Assembly (NCBI GenBank): GCA_963823045.1
Contig: CAWGKA010000009.1
Coordinates: 248,001 to 312,000 of the forward strand
DNA length: 64,000 bases
Direction: 5' to 3'
From: JADLGL01 sp963823045
Lineage (GTDB): Bacteria > Pseudomonadota > Alphaproteobacteria > Rhizobiales > Kaistiaceae
Shown here piece after piece: positions 17,592-25,956 of the stretch. Position 1 is the first letter of the stretch, and every line of letters begins with the position of its first letter. The notes beneath the pieces were generated by a model. That model was given only the letters and a program-made list of their open reading frames with translations. It had not been told where the DNA came from and did no database searches. A program made the translations under genes and the position numbers.

Positions 17592-18181
17592 AACAACAAG
17601 CTCACAACGAGGTAGGCGGCGCCGGCAGTGAACGCGGCCGCCAGCACGGCGAGAAGGCCGTCATGGGCAATGAGCGCCAGCGCAAATGCGCCAATCGCCG
17701 CCCATGATGCGCTCCCCGCGAGCGGCAGGATTTCAAGCGGCGGGATCGTCAGCGAGACGAGGATGCACAAAGCGGCGGAAGCTCGGATATAGGGTTCCTC
17801 TGTTAGCGCCTGCAGGCGTGGCTTCAGCAGCTTGTCGATCACCTTGGCGACCGGCGACAAGATCTTCACTGCTCGCTTCAGCGTATCCGCCTTCACCGTG
17901 CGGCGCGCGACAAATCCCGGCAGCCACAGGCTATCGCGAGCAAACAGGACCTGGCCGGCAATCAAGATCACGAACGCGGCCATCGCCGACGGCAGGCCGG
18001 GAATTCCGCCAGCCGGCGTGAAGGCAATGATCGCCGGCAGCAACAACAGAATGCCGAACGAGCGCCGACCGAGATGAGCGAGGACATCATCGACGCTCAC
18101 CCTGCAATCGGCCTCGTCCGCGGTTTCCTGCAGCCCATCGAGAACGCCCTTCAGGTCAGCCGGCGTTGCCGTTTCAGCCAT
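17588..18181 (-). CDS. exoD: ExoD family membrane protein
   Basis: 197-residue membrane protein of the exopolysaccharide-synthesis ExoD family, which in Sinorhizobium affects exopolysaccharide and alkali tolerance. The hallmark is the N-terminal VSVDDVLAHLGRRSFGILLLLPA with the following AGGIPGLPS, then helices at the C-terminus. The frame is open further upstream, but MAETATPADL at 18181 is the natural start and overlaps the end of the lipoprotein gene by eight bases. Confidence 0.88.
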   Translation of the reverse strand: MAETATPADLKGVLDGLQETADEADCRVSVDDVLAHLGRRSFGILLLLPAIIAFTPAGGIPGLPSAMAAFVILIAGQVLFARDSLWLPGFVARRTVKADTLKRAVKILSPVAKVIDKLLKPRLQALTEEPYIRASAALCILVSLTIPPLEILPLAGSASWAAIGAFALALIAHDGLLAVLAAAFTAGAAYLVVSLLL

Positions 18182-18500
18182 GCCCGACCCAGACCTTGTC
18201 CGGTGGCGATGGCTCAGGGCGAGGTCTGGCGTGCGCCAGCGACATCGGCTGCCGTAACACCTGCTCACCCGCGGCAACGCTGGCGGCAACTGCAGCCGAG
18301 GCGGTGGCACTAGCGGCAGGTGCAGCGGGAGCCATCGCCGAAGCGGCAGGCGCCACCGCCGAAACGGCTGCGGGCGCCGCCGACGAGGCGGCCGCGCTCA
18401 TGGCTGCCGCTGATGCCGCCTCATCGCTGTCGTTGTCATTGCCGCAAGCCGCGAGACACAGGAGACAGGCCGCCGCGGTCAGGATTGCTGGCTCCTTCAT
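18174..18500 (-). CDS. Alanine-rich lipoprotein
   Basis: 108-residue lipoprotein. The signal peptide ends in the lipobox LAAC (MKEPAILTAAACLLCLAACG), then acidic NDNDSDEA, then a low-complexity Ala/Ser/Pro/Val stretch of about 60 residues. Function unknown. The Ala-rich part likely acts as a spacer. It is first gene of a probable operon with exoD and the CDF transporter. Confidence 0.65.
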   Translation of the reverse strand: MKEPAILTAAACLLCLAACGNDNDSDEAASAAAMSAAASSAAPAAVSAVAPAASAMAPAAPAASATASAAVAASVAAGEQVLRQPMSLAHARPRPEPSPPDKVWVGHG

Positions 18501-18541
18501 TGGAACTGAACCTCCGGACAGGTGGTAATGATTGCCGCCTC

Positions 18542-18566
18542 AACGCGGCAGGGGCACCATGGTTCG
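18542..18566 (-). promoter_or_regulatory. Possible EcfG-type promoter (one mismatch)
   Basis: Minus strand: CGAAC (18566-18562; consensus GGAAC), 16-base spacer, exact CGTT (18545-18542), 41 bases before the lipoprotein gene. Confidence 0.45.
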
Positions 18567-18627
18567 ATGCCCGCTGGGTAACGCATGGCTGTCGCCCGCA
18601 ATGTGGCGCGCTCGGCCCGGCTTCGCA

Positions 18628-18768
18628 TCAATAGCGATCGAGTAGGCGCCATTTCCGCCGCGTGATCATGGCGTGGCGAAGGACCATGCGTTCGCTGACC
18701 GACGAGGTCGGTGGCGAAATCAACATCCACAAAGCGATCAGCACAGCAGTGGGGATTAACAGGGTCAT
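18628..18768 (-). CDS. Short membrane protein
   Basis: 46 residues: one N-terminal membrane helix (MTLLIPTAVLIALWMLISPP) and a basic C-terminal tail (ITRRKWRLLDRY). The start at 18768 follows GGAGG by six bases, and an exact EcfG promoter lies about 30 bases further upstream. Family not recognised. It is one of several such single-helix proteins in this island. Confidence 0.6.
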   Translation of the reverse strand: MTLLIPTAVLIALWMLISPPTSSVSERMVLRHAMITRRKWRLLDRY

Positions 18769-18796
18769 AAGAACCTCCATCATCTGCTGACCTGAG

Positions 18797-18822
18797 AACG
18801 ATCGCGCCTCTATTTCGGTTCC
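18797..18822 (-). promoter_or_regulatory. EcfG-type promoter for the 46-residue membrane protein
   Basis: Minus strand: exact GGAAC (18822-18818), 17-base spacer, exact CGTT (18800-18797). The -35 lies inside the last codons of the preceding gene. Confidence 0.7.
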
Positions 18823-19073
18823 GACGAATCGCCGGTGTCGTCGTCAGATTTTGCTTCGGCGTCGTGACGACGGCGCAGCTCGGCTTCCTTTTCCGCCTCG
18901 GTCTGCGGGTTGCGGATTTTGTGGGCCACCAGCGCGGCGCCAGGTCCGGCCACGGCCTCGGCTTCGAGTTCGCTACGATCTTCCTCGACAATGTCTTCGG
19001 TTTCGCTTTCCGCCGCGGCCTTGCTTCTAGCGTCATCGCGCGGTGGACTTGTCTCGCGTTTTTCGCGGGTCAT
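18810..19073 (-). CDS. Acidic, charged hypothetical protein
   Basis: 87 residues from the ATG at 19073, which has GGAGG seven bases before it. It is rich in Glu, Asp, Arg and Ala without hydrophobic segments, and is probably disordered or coiled (TEDIVEEDRSELEAEAV, EAEKEAELRRRHDAEAKSDD). Not recognised as a family. It lies among EcfG-controlled genes, but no motif was found directly upstream. Confidence 0.55.
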   Translation of the reverse strand: MTREKRETSPPRDDARSKAAAESETEDIVEEDRSELEAEAVAGPGAALVAHKIRNPQTEAEKEAELRRRHDAEAKSDDDTGDSSEPK

Positions 19074-19178
19074 TGGGCCTCCAGACAAGAACGGCGCGCC
19101 CGCATTTCTGCAAGCGCGGCCATCCCAATTTGGCTGTCGATGCTTCTCCGGCGTCCCAGTGACGGACGCCGATCGAAG

Positions 19179-19499
19179 CTAGCACTGCACGAGCAGCGGA
19201 TATGGCGTTTGGTAGGTGACGTAATGGCCGTCCTGCGTCACGTAGATCGGCTGGCCGTATTGGTTGACGGCCTGGCAGGTGCCCGGCGGCTGATTCTGTG
19301 CCTGCACGAACGACGAAACGACAAAACCTCCAGCGCCGCCGATAAGAGTGCCGATGGCGATCTGTTGCGCATTGCCGCCGAGGGCGGCAGTGACAACCGC
19401 GCCGAGACCAGCGCCGACACCAGTGCCAACGCCGATGGGCGAGCAAGCGGAGAGCGTGAGACCGGCAGCGGCTACGGCTGCTATGACGATTCGATTCAT
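19179..19499 (-). CDS. Glycine-zipper lipoprotein
   Basis: 106 residues. The signal peptide ends in a lipobox (LTLSAC) and is followed by a Gly-rich membrane-active segment (GVGTGVGAGLGAVVTAALGG ... IGTLIGGAGGFVVSSF), as in glycine-zipper outer-membrane lipoproteins. The hydrophilic C-terminus (CQAVNQYGQPIYVTQDGHYV) has two cysteines. The role in the family is structural. A 5' leader of about 80 bases separates it from an exact EcfG promoter. Confidence 0.75.
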   Translation of the reverse strand: MNRIVIAAVAAAGLTLSACSPIGVGTGVGAGLGAVVTAALGGNAQQIAIGTLIGGAGGFVVSSFVQAQNQPPGTCQAVNQYGQPIYVTQDGHYVTYQTPYPLLVQC

Positions 19500-19576
19500 T
19501 GCGCGTTCCTTCCTTTAGCTGCTGCAGAATGAATCGGCGCCGGACTCGTCCGATCGCGACGCCAACCATCGACGAC

Positions 19577-19601
19577 AACGCTAATCCTGCCGACTGGTTC
19601 C
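19577..19601 (-). promoter_or_regulatory. EcfG-type promoter for the glycine-zipper lipoprotein
   Basis: Minus strand: exact GGAAC (19601-19597), 16-base spacer, exact CGTT (19580-19577). Confidence 0.7.
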
Positions 19602-19634
19602 GAGGCGGCTGCGCAAGACACGGGGTTCGCCTTT

Positions 19635-19660
19635 GGAACCTTCGCGCGCCCTTCATCGTT
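19635..19660 (+). promoter_or_regulatory. EcfG-type promoter for the PQQ alcohol dehydrogenase
   Basis: Exact GGAAC (19635-19639), 17-base spacer, exact CGTT (19657-19660). It is back-to-back with the promoter at 19577-19601 and gives a leader of about 165 bases before the ATG at 19830. Nothing else was recognised in the 330-base intergenic region. Confidence 0.75.
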
Positions 19661-19829
19661 AGCCGTCCGTGATATTCGCTCGGCGGGACAATCGCGTTCG
19701 GCTCCTGCACCCCGCGGGTTGGCAGCGAAGGTTCTGTCTTCCGGAACACCATGGCGCTCGGCGCAGCGTTCCCGCCGGCAAGAAGCCTAACCCGCCCGAC
19801 AGTCGCGAGGGCTGGGGAGTGAGGAACCG

Positions 19830-21779
19830 ATGTCAAAAGCAGACTACGTGAAGACGACCACAGCCGTGGCCGTGGTGCTTGCCGGCTGCGGCGTCGCCGG
19901 ACCGGCCTTCGCCAATCAGGACGTGATGGACCACATGGAATTAGGTGACGTCGTCCAGCCGAACATCACCTATGACGGCCACAACTTCTCCCGCTTCGAT
20001 CAGATCAATCTCGATAACGTCTCCGATCTGACCGTCGCCTGGACGTTTCAGCTCGGCGTGCTCGACCAGTATGAGGCATCGCCCCTCGTCGTCGGCGACA
20101 CCATGTACATGGTATCCCCAGTCAACGAGTCCCAAGGCTTCGGGCAAGCGCCCAACGAAGTGATCGCGCTCGATCTCAACGACGGCGGCGAGATTCTCTG
20201 GGAATTTCGTCCTGATATGGACCGCGAAGCGGCGCTGACGGCCTGCTGCGGAAAGCAGACCCGTGGCCTGCAATACGCCGAAGGCAACATCTACTTCCAT
20301 ACCACTGACGGACATGTCTACGCACTCGATGCCGGCACCGGAGAAGCGATATGGCAATCGATCGGTGCAGACGCGAGCGTTCGCGAACACACGACCGGCA
20401 ATGGCATCATCGTCGGCGACCTCTACATCATTGGTGACGAAGGCGGTGAGTCCGGCGTCCGCGGGCACGCGACGGCGTTCGACATCCATACCGGTCAGAT
20501 CCAATGGACGATGTACTCCATGGGACCGGACAACGAGGTGGGTATCGGGCCGCGCTTCAACCCCCATTACAATGACGACAAGCGAGGCTCGCTCTCGACT
20601 TGGTACGGCAATTCATGGCGCCATGGCGGCGGCACGGTATGGGGCTATTTCACCTACGATCCGGATACCAATGCCCTCTTCTACTCGACCGGCAATTGCA
20701 GCCCCTGGAACCCCGACTACCGCCGCCAATGGGGTGAGGTTGACCTCGACGAGAACAATGGCATCGAGGGCTACAAGAACAATTGGTGCGCATCGATGAT
20801 GTCGCGTGACGCGACGACCGGCGAATTGCTGTGGGCCTACAACGTCACGCCACAGGACTCCTGGGACTTCGACGAACCACAGACGTCGCAATTGGTCGAT
20901 GTCGACATGGATGGCGACGGCACGATCGACCACACTGTGATGAAGGCGGGCCGTAACGGCTATTTTTATGTCTGGGACCGCTCCAACGGAAAGCTTCTCA
21001 ACGATCCCTGGCCGTTCGTCTACGTCAACTTCATGACCGGCGTGAACCTCGACACCGGTCGACCGAGCTACAACATCAATACGCTTGAGTTCACCGATGC
21101 AACCGACCGCGCCGACTACACGCAGGGTCAGGATATCTTCACGGCCGATCAGCGTGCCGACCCCGACTTCGCCGGCACTGAGGTCTATGTCTGCCCCTAC
21201 ATCCAGGCACGAAACTGGCAGAACGATTCCTATTCCGACCAGACCGGCCTTTATTACGTCGCCACGACGTCGAGCTGCGGTGGGCTGCGTGCCGTCCAAG
21301 GCGAGTACGTAGCCGGCCAAGGCTATGTGCTGGAGGACTTCAACCCGCTCGGCCCGATCTACGGCCCGTTCGGCGTCAACGGACAGCCGAACCCGCCCTA
21401 TGACGGACAGCTCCAGGCCGAGGATCCCGTAGCCGGGGAGACGCGGTGGGCCGTCGACTTTGCCCAGGGCAACAACACGCCGGTGCTCTCGACTGCTGGT
21501 GGTCTCGTCTTCCAGGGTGGGTCAGATGACGGCGCCATGCACGCCTACAACGCCGAAACGGGCGAGGACGTGTGGCATTTCCCGACGGGCGCGCCGTTCA
21601 GCCAGTCGGCGGTCGCGTACATGCATGACGGCAAGGAATACATCGCCATCATCGCCTCCGGCCCCGCTACCACACAGGTCAATTCCGGCGACGCGTCGAA
21701 TAACGCCGCTCGCTATCAACGGGCCGGCGCAACGCTCTACGTGTTCGCCCTGCCCGATGCGGTCGTTGATCAGATGTGA
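19830..21779 (+). CDS. PQQ-dependent methanol/ethanol-family dehydrogenase, XoxF-like (lanthanide type)
   Basis: Periplasmic quinoprotein oxidising primary alcohols (or aldehydes) to reduce a cytochrome. Intact, 649 residues, with a signal peptide ending AFANQ. It forms an eight-bladed propeller. Diagnostic features are: adjacent cysteines (TACCGKQ) that cap PQQ; ESGVRGHATAFD (Glu metal ligand); STGNCSPWNP (Asn ligand); and WDFDEPQ, where the first Asp is the catalytic base and the Asp two residues on marks lanthanide-dependent enzymes (calcium enzymes have Ala there). There is no CxxCH, so no fused cytochrome c. It is longer than typical XoxF (~600) and rather divergent, so the substrate could be ethanol or another alcohol. 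No cytochrome gene (xoxG) lies nearby. Confidence 0.88.
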   Translation: MSKADYVKTTTAVAVVLAGCGVAGPAFANQDVMDHMELGDVVQPNITYDGHNFSRFDQINLDNVSDLTVAWTFQLGVLDQYEASPLVVGDTMYMVSPVNESQGFGQAPNEVIALDLNDGGEILWEFRPDMDREAALTACCGKQTRGLQYAEGNIYFHTTDGHVYALDAGTGEAIWQSIGADASVREHTTGNGIIVGDLYIIGDEGGESGVRGHATAFDIHTGQIQWTMYSMGPDNEVGIGPRFNPHYNDDKRGSLSTWYGNSWRHGGGTVWGYFTYDPDTNALFYSTGNCSPWNPDYRRQWGEVDLDENNGIEGYKNNWCASMMSRDATTGELLWAYNVTPQDSWDFDEPQTSQLVDVDMDGDGTIDHTVMKAGRNGYFYVWDRSNGKLLNDPWPFVYVNFMTGVNLDTGRPSYNINTLEFTDATDRADYTQGQDIFTADQRADPDFAGTEVYVCPYIQARNWQNDSYSDQTGLYYVATTSSCGGLRAVQGEYVAGQGYVLEDFNPLGPIYGPFGVNGQPNPPYDGQLQAEDPVAGETRWAVDFAQGNNTPVLSTAGGLVFQGGSDDGAMHAYNAETGEDVWHFPTGAPFSQSAVAYMHDGKEYIAIIASGPATTQVNSGDASNNAARYQRAGATLYVFALPDAVVDQM

Positions 21780-21912
21780 GGCTTGGTTAACACGCTGCGG
21801 CGCGCAAAGGATATGGTCCGGCCCTCCTGTAGGGACCTGGCCGCCGGAAGGATGCTCGTCTGTGCTTTTCGGGGTTGCTGGTCGTGAAGATCGGCGTCAC
21901 CCGAGGGCCTTT

Positions 21913-21938
21913 GGAACAAAACGGCGCGTGTATCAGTT
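21913..21938 (+). promoter_or_regulatory. Possible EcfG-type promoter (one mismatch)
   Basis: Exact GGAAC (21913-21917), 17-base spacer, AGTT (21935-21938; consensus CGTT), 90 bases before the response-regulator pair. Confidence 0.35.
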
Positions 21939-22027
21939 ATACTCGACCAAGCATCCGCTGCCGGACTTGGAAATGGGGGATCGGCCTTTCGATGCCGTCG
22001 TGCATCGGGAGGCACTACCTGGTTGGA

Positions 22028-22447
22028 ATGAGTGGGAAAGAAAACACCAAGGTGCAGGCCTCAATAAAGCGCCAAGCCGGGCCAACGCCGCCCAGAATCC
22101 TTGTCGTCGAAGACGAGGTTCTGGTCCGCATGTACCTGGCGGCGCTCCTTCGTGAGGCCGGAGCCGAGGTGATGGAGGCCGGTAACGGAGAAGAGGCCCG
22201 CACTATTCTCTTATCCTCACGCCCGGTGGATCTCATCGTAACCGATTTGAACATGCCGGGCCCGATGAATGGGCTCGGGCTGGCGCGTTGGACAAGGGAG
22301 GCTCATCCAGAGACGAAGATCGCCGTGATCTCGGGAGACGTCGCATCGTCCGAGGTGAAGGAAACGGTCGACGCCTTCTACTCAAAGGCAATGGATCCGG
22401 AACAACTGAGGGAACAAATCCTGAGCCTTCTCGTTGACCCTACATGA
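22028..22447 (+). CDS. Single-domain response regulator
   Basis: 139-residue receiver-only protein. VVEDEVLVRMYLAALL gives the acidic pocket. The phospho-accepting Asp is in DLIVTDLNMPGPMNG, with Ser/Thr in AVISGD and Lys in FYSKAMDPEQL. No output domain is present. Such stand-alone receivers commonly work in rhizobial HWE-kinase phosphorelays, and a large HWE kinase gene converges on this pair at 22885. Its stop overlaps the next gene's ATG (ATGA). Confidence 0.82.
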   Translation: MSGKENTKVQASIKRQAGPTPPRILVVEDEVLVRMYLAALLREAGAEVMEAGNGEEARTILLSSRPVDLIVTDLNMPGPMNGLGLARWTREAHPETKIAVISGDVASSEVKETVDAFYSKAMDPEQLREQILSLLVDPT

Positions 22448-22868
22448 CAGGGATTCCGACAAGTCCACTCGTAACCACCCTTATGATGGTCGAAAGCATG
22501 TTCTGGTCCGCGTGCAGGTCTCAGAATACCTGCGGGACTGCGGTTACCGGGTAATCGAAGCAGTCAGCGCGGAGGAAGCCATCACCATCCTGCAGTCGGG
22601 ACAGGTGTGGGTTGACCTCGTCTTCTCCGATGCCGATCTGGCCGGAAACGTGAACGGCTTTGGTCTATCGAAGTGGATTCGCGCCAATTGCGCTTCGGTA
22701 ACATTCATTCTGTCCGGAAGCCTCGACAAGACCGCGAATCTCGCCGCCGACCTGTGCGAAGCCGGCCCGATGCTTCAGAAGCCCTATGAGCCCCAGACGC
22801 TCGTCGAGATGATCAAGCAGTTGGGGGCCCGGGACAATGGGGGTTCGCGCAAAGCGAGCGCCGCCTAG
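22444..22868 (+). CDS. Second, degenerate single-domain response regulator, frameshifted near its start
   Basis: About 140-residue receiver. Starting from ATG 22444 (ATGA overlap with the upstream gene) the protein reads TTLMMVESMF, then after one missing base LVRVQVSEYLRDCGYRVIEA. Compared with VVEDEFLVR expected here, the two acidic-pocket residues are Ser-Met. The phospho-acceptor side is retained (LVFSDADLAGNVNGFG), as is a C-terminal LQKPYEPQTL. It may be a true pseudo-receiver, or the pocket may be a reading error. Confidence 0.7.
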
Positions 22869-22884
22869 CCGGGCGACGAGCCAA

Positions 22885-25062
22885 TCAAGCCGACAGCCGG
22901 TCGCGAGGAATTGTCAGCTTCAGCCGGATGCCATCCTCCAGCCATGTCCTCGTAAATTCACCGCTGAACGCAGATGTAACGGTCGAGTTGGCGAGCAGCG
23001 TTCCGAACCCGTCGCGCGTGACTTCTTCCCGAATTGGAGGGCCGCCGGATTCCTCCCAGACGAGGACCATTGATGCCCCCACTTCCGAGCATGTGATCGA
23101 AACGCGGCCGTCAGGCACGGACAGGGCTCCGTATTTGGCGGCGTTCGTCGTGAACTCGTGCAGCAAAAGCGCAAGCGCGGTCAAAGCCCCTTCGCCAACG
23201 GGAAAGTCGGCGCCGGTGATCGTCACCCTGTCTTTCCGACTGGCCGCGTCATAGGGCTCGACAATCGTCCTCACCAATTCATGTAACGAAACGGGTTGCC
23301 TGTCCTTGGCCGAGCCGGGCTCGGTCGAAAGCGTAAGGGCATGCGCCCGAGCCAGCGCCCCCACCCGGTTCTGTATGTCCTTGGCGAGGTCCTTCGGATC
23401 GGAGGACCATTGACCGCTGAGGCTGACGACGCTTCGTACCAATGTAAAAAGGTTCTTCACGCGATGATTCATTTCGCGCAGAAGCAGGCGCTGGCGCTCC
23501 TCGGCGTTTTTTCGTTCGCTGATGTCGCGCGCGATGGACGACGCCGCCACGATATCGCCAGCCGCATTGCGAATGGGCGACACGGTCAATGAAACCGGGA
23601 CGAGCGACCCATCCTTCCGCATTCGGACGGTCTCCAGAGGCTTGACCCGCTCCCCGCGGCGCACTTGCTCAAGGATGGATGCTTCCTCATCCTGGCGGCC
23701 TTCGGGCACCAGCATCATCACCGACTGTCCGATGGCTTCTGCCGAGGTGTAGCCGAACAGCGTTTCTGCTCCGTCGTTCCAGCTCGACAGGCGCCCCTCG
23801 AGATCCTTCGACCAGATGGCGTCTTCGGAGTACTCGACGATCGCCGCCACCGTCTTGGCCGCCAACTCGGCCTGTGCGAGTTCCGCGATAAGCGCCTTCT
23901 GACGCTCATGCTGGTCCCTCAATTCGGCGGACGTCTTCGCCATCGCGGCGGCAACGTCATCCAGTTCCGCCACCTGAAGTTTCGGGATCGCCGGATCCTG
24001 ATCCATACCCATTCTTGCGGCGCCATCGACGAGGAGCCTCACATTGCTTTGCAGGCGCCTCTGCAGTCTGAGAGCGATCCACGCTCCGAGAAGGATCAAG
24101 ATGACAGATACGGCGACGACCCACATGGCTGCGCGCCAGAACGGCGCCGTCAACGAAGAGCGAGGCACGCCGACGATCGCAGACCAGCCTGTCACCTGAG
24201 AACGGTCGAAGGCGTTGAAGAGGGCTATGTCCTCCCGGCTGACATTCTCGATGGTGCCATTGGCGTTTGCCTGCATAGCGGCGACGAGATCGGCCCTGCC
24301 GGGCTGGGCGACGAATTGGTCGGGGTCCAAGTTTCTTGCCAGCGTCATGCCCCGGCTGTCGAAGATCGCGACGATCCAATCTTCCGGCTGATTTGCGATA
24401 AACGCCGCAAGCATGGGCAGAGGCACCTGCAAGACCAGCGCGGCCGTATCGGAGTCGCGTAGCGGCGCGATAACGGCCACAACGGGTCCCCTACTCGTTT
24501 CGACGAGATCGGACACCATTGTCTGTCCATCTCCGATTGCAGCTGCGAGCGCCGGCCGCCAGGCCGCGACATCATCGGGCAACTCCACTGCGCCATCATC
24601 GACGCGCGCGCCCGTCACGTCTCTGAGCGTCACCTCGAGCGCCATCTCGCCTTCTGCCGGCGGCGGAAAAAGCGTAGCAGTGACGCGTCGCGCACGAGCC
24701 TCTACGGAACGGATGTCGCCATCGGGATCGGCGTCGGCGGCGAGCGTTGTCATGATCCCGAGGACGGAAGCTGCGCTTCGGTCCAGCGCCTGGGCAAGCT
24801 GGCGCGCGGCGTCAGCGGCCGAGAGTCCGATGGTCCGTTGTTCGCTCGACGCCCACAGCGTGCCCAACGACGCCGCCAAGGCCAGCCCCGGAACGGCGAT
24901 TGCGAGGATCAGCAGCCACAGATTGAAGGCAAGCGATCGGCTAGGTCGCCGACTTCTCGGCTCCTTGGCCGCATGAACGTCGCTTGTATGTGACGTAGGG
25001 ATACTCAAGCGACGCCGAGCCTTGTCAGTCTTCGTTTCCGAGGAGTTATGGCGCACGGCCAT
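22885..25062 (-). CDS. Membrane sensor histidine kinase with PAS domain, HWE family
   Basis: Intact 725-residue kinase. It has an N-terminal membrane helix (LAFNLWLLILAIAVPGLALA), a periplasmic Cache-like sensor of about 230 residues, and a second helix (WVVAVSVILILLGAWIAL). A HAMP-like linker, a PAS domain (VEYSEDAIWSKDLEGRLSSW) and a PAC segment follow. The H-box is REMNHRVKNLFTLVRSV. The HATPase_c has HEFTTNAAKYG and VWEESGGPPI, the W-x-E of the HWE class. HWE kinases are the usual inputs to PhyR and to single-domain regulators, and two of the latter lie convergent to it. Confidence 0.9.
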   Translation of the reverse strand: MAVRHNSSETKTDKARRRLSIPTSHTSDVHAAKEPRSRRPSRSLAFNLWLLILAIAVPGLALAASLGTLWASSEQRTIGLSAADAARQLAQALDRSAASVLGIMTTLAADADPDGDIRSVEARARRVTATLFPPPAEGEMALEVTLRDVTGARVDDGAVELPDDVAAWRPALAAAIGDGQTMVSDLVETSRGPVVAVIAPLRDSDTAALVLQVPLPMLAAFIANQPEDWIVAIFDSRGMTLARNLDPDQFVAQPGRADLVAAMQANANGTIENVSREDIALFNAFDRSQVTGWSAIVGVPRSSLTAPFWRAAMWVVAVSVILILLGAWIALRLQRRLQSNVRLLVDGAARMGMDQDPAIPKLQVAELDDVAAAMAKTSAELRDQHERQKALIAELAQAELAAKTVAAIVEYSEDAIWSKDLEGRLSSWNDGAETLFGYTSAEAIGQSVMMLVPEGRQDEEASILEQVRRGERVKPLETVRMRKDGSLVPVSLTVSPIRNAAGDIVAASSIARDISERKNAEERQRLLLREMNHRVKNLFTLVRSVVSLSGQWSSDPKDLAKDIQNRVGALARAHALTLSTEPGSAKDRQPVSLHELVRTIVEPYDAASRKDRVTITGADFPVGEGALTALALLLHEFTTNAAKYGALSVPDGRVSITCSEVGASMVLVWEESGGPPIREEVTRDGFGTLLANSTVTSAFSGEFTRTWLEDGIRLKLTIPRDRLSA

Positions 25063-25713
25063 GGACGAACCTGCACAACCGTGGATATAGCCCCATCGCC
25101 GCGGCGTCGGCGCAATTCGTAATCATCCATAGCGCGAGGCCTTGCGCCTTCGCCTATCCTGCGCCGCTATCACCGATAGGTAAATCCCATGCTTGACCAA
25201 ACAGCGGGCATGGCGGGCCCTCCTCCGACGGCGCCGCCACCTTCTTTTGAGTCGGGGTTATGACGCTCCACCAGCAGCTCCGTTGTTTGTCAAAGCGCGA
25301 GGGGCGTTGCCGACTCGTCCCTGATCAGGATCGCGCGCCTTTTTCAATTAATCCACGAATTGCATGCGCCTCCATAACCTGTCCAGATCAACCCGTCGGC
25401 GCGCCCGCCGCAGGTTTGGGCCAGTAGAATCCCGCTGAACCGTTCATGCACATCGAAAGAACATCTGCGAGCACATAGTGCCACGGCGGTGGTGGAGAAG
25501 GCGCCGATCGCGGTCAGGCACCAGACACCGCAGTAAGCCACCCTGGTTGGGTGTGCCCGACCTTCGACCCCTTATCGATGTTCAGGCGAGTTGGCGCCGT
25601 AGTGAACTCAAAGAGGCGGGATGGTGGCGACCCGGTGGCGACCCGCCCAATAGCCGCGCTAGTCACCCAACGCTATGCTGGCCTGTTAGTTTAAGTAATC
25701 CAGTCACTTAAAG
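25063..25713. other. 650-base intergenic region without a convincing gene
   Basis: Between the HWE kinase start and the tRNA-Arg 3' end. The open frames on both strands have no recognisable family or good ribosome site. A short near-tandem duplication of GGTGGCGACCC is present around 25624-25645. I see no integrase remnant and no second copy of the tRNA 3' end. Confidence 0.5.
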
Positions 25714-25790
25714 TGGCGCGCCCGGAGAGATTCGAACTCCCGGCCCCCAGATTCGTAGTCTGGTGCTCTATCCAGCTGAGCTACGGGCGC
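25714..25790 (-). tRNA. tRNA-Arg (anticodon ACG)
   Basis: A 77-base cloverleaf on the minus strand. The acceptor stem GCGCCCG pairs with CGGGCGC and is followed by G and an encoded CCA. The D arm has AGCTCAGCTGGATAGAGC, the anticodon loop CTACGAA gives ACG, and the T loop is GTTCGAATC. Its 3' end faces the stress island. Confidence 0.97.
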
Positions 25791-25956
25791 CCGCTGCGCG
25801 GCGCTCAGGCGCCGCACGGCTGCGGCATAGCTACTGACTGCATCGCCGCAATGCAAGACGGCGGACGGGCCCATCTCGTTTGGCCACATTCCGCCGTCGA
25901 AAGCCCGCTCGAAGCGGGCGGTCCGGTTAGCGCCTCACCCGGCCGCAAGCAGCGTT

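Noticed and set aside
25344..25541. 65-codon GTG-started frame with several cysteines and one hydrophobic stretch
   Set aside because: No good ribosome site and no recognisable family, in an otherwise non-coding region.
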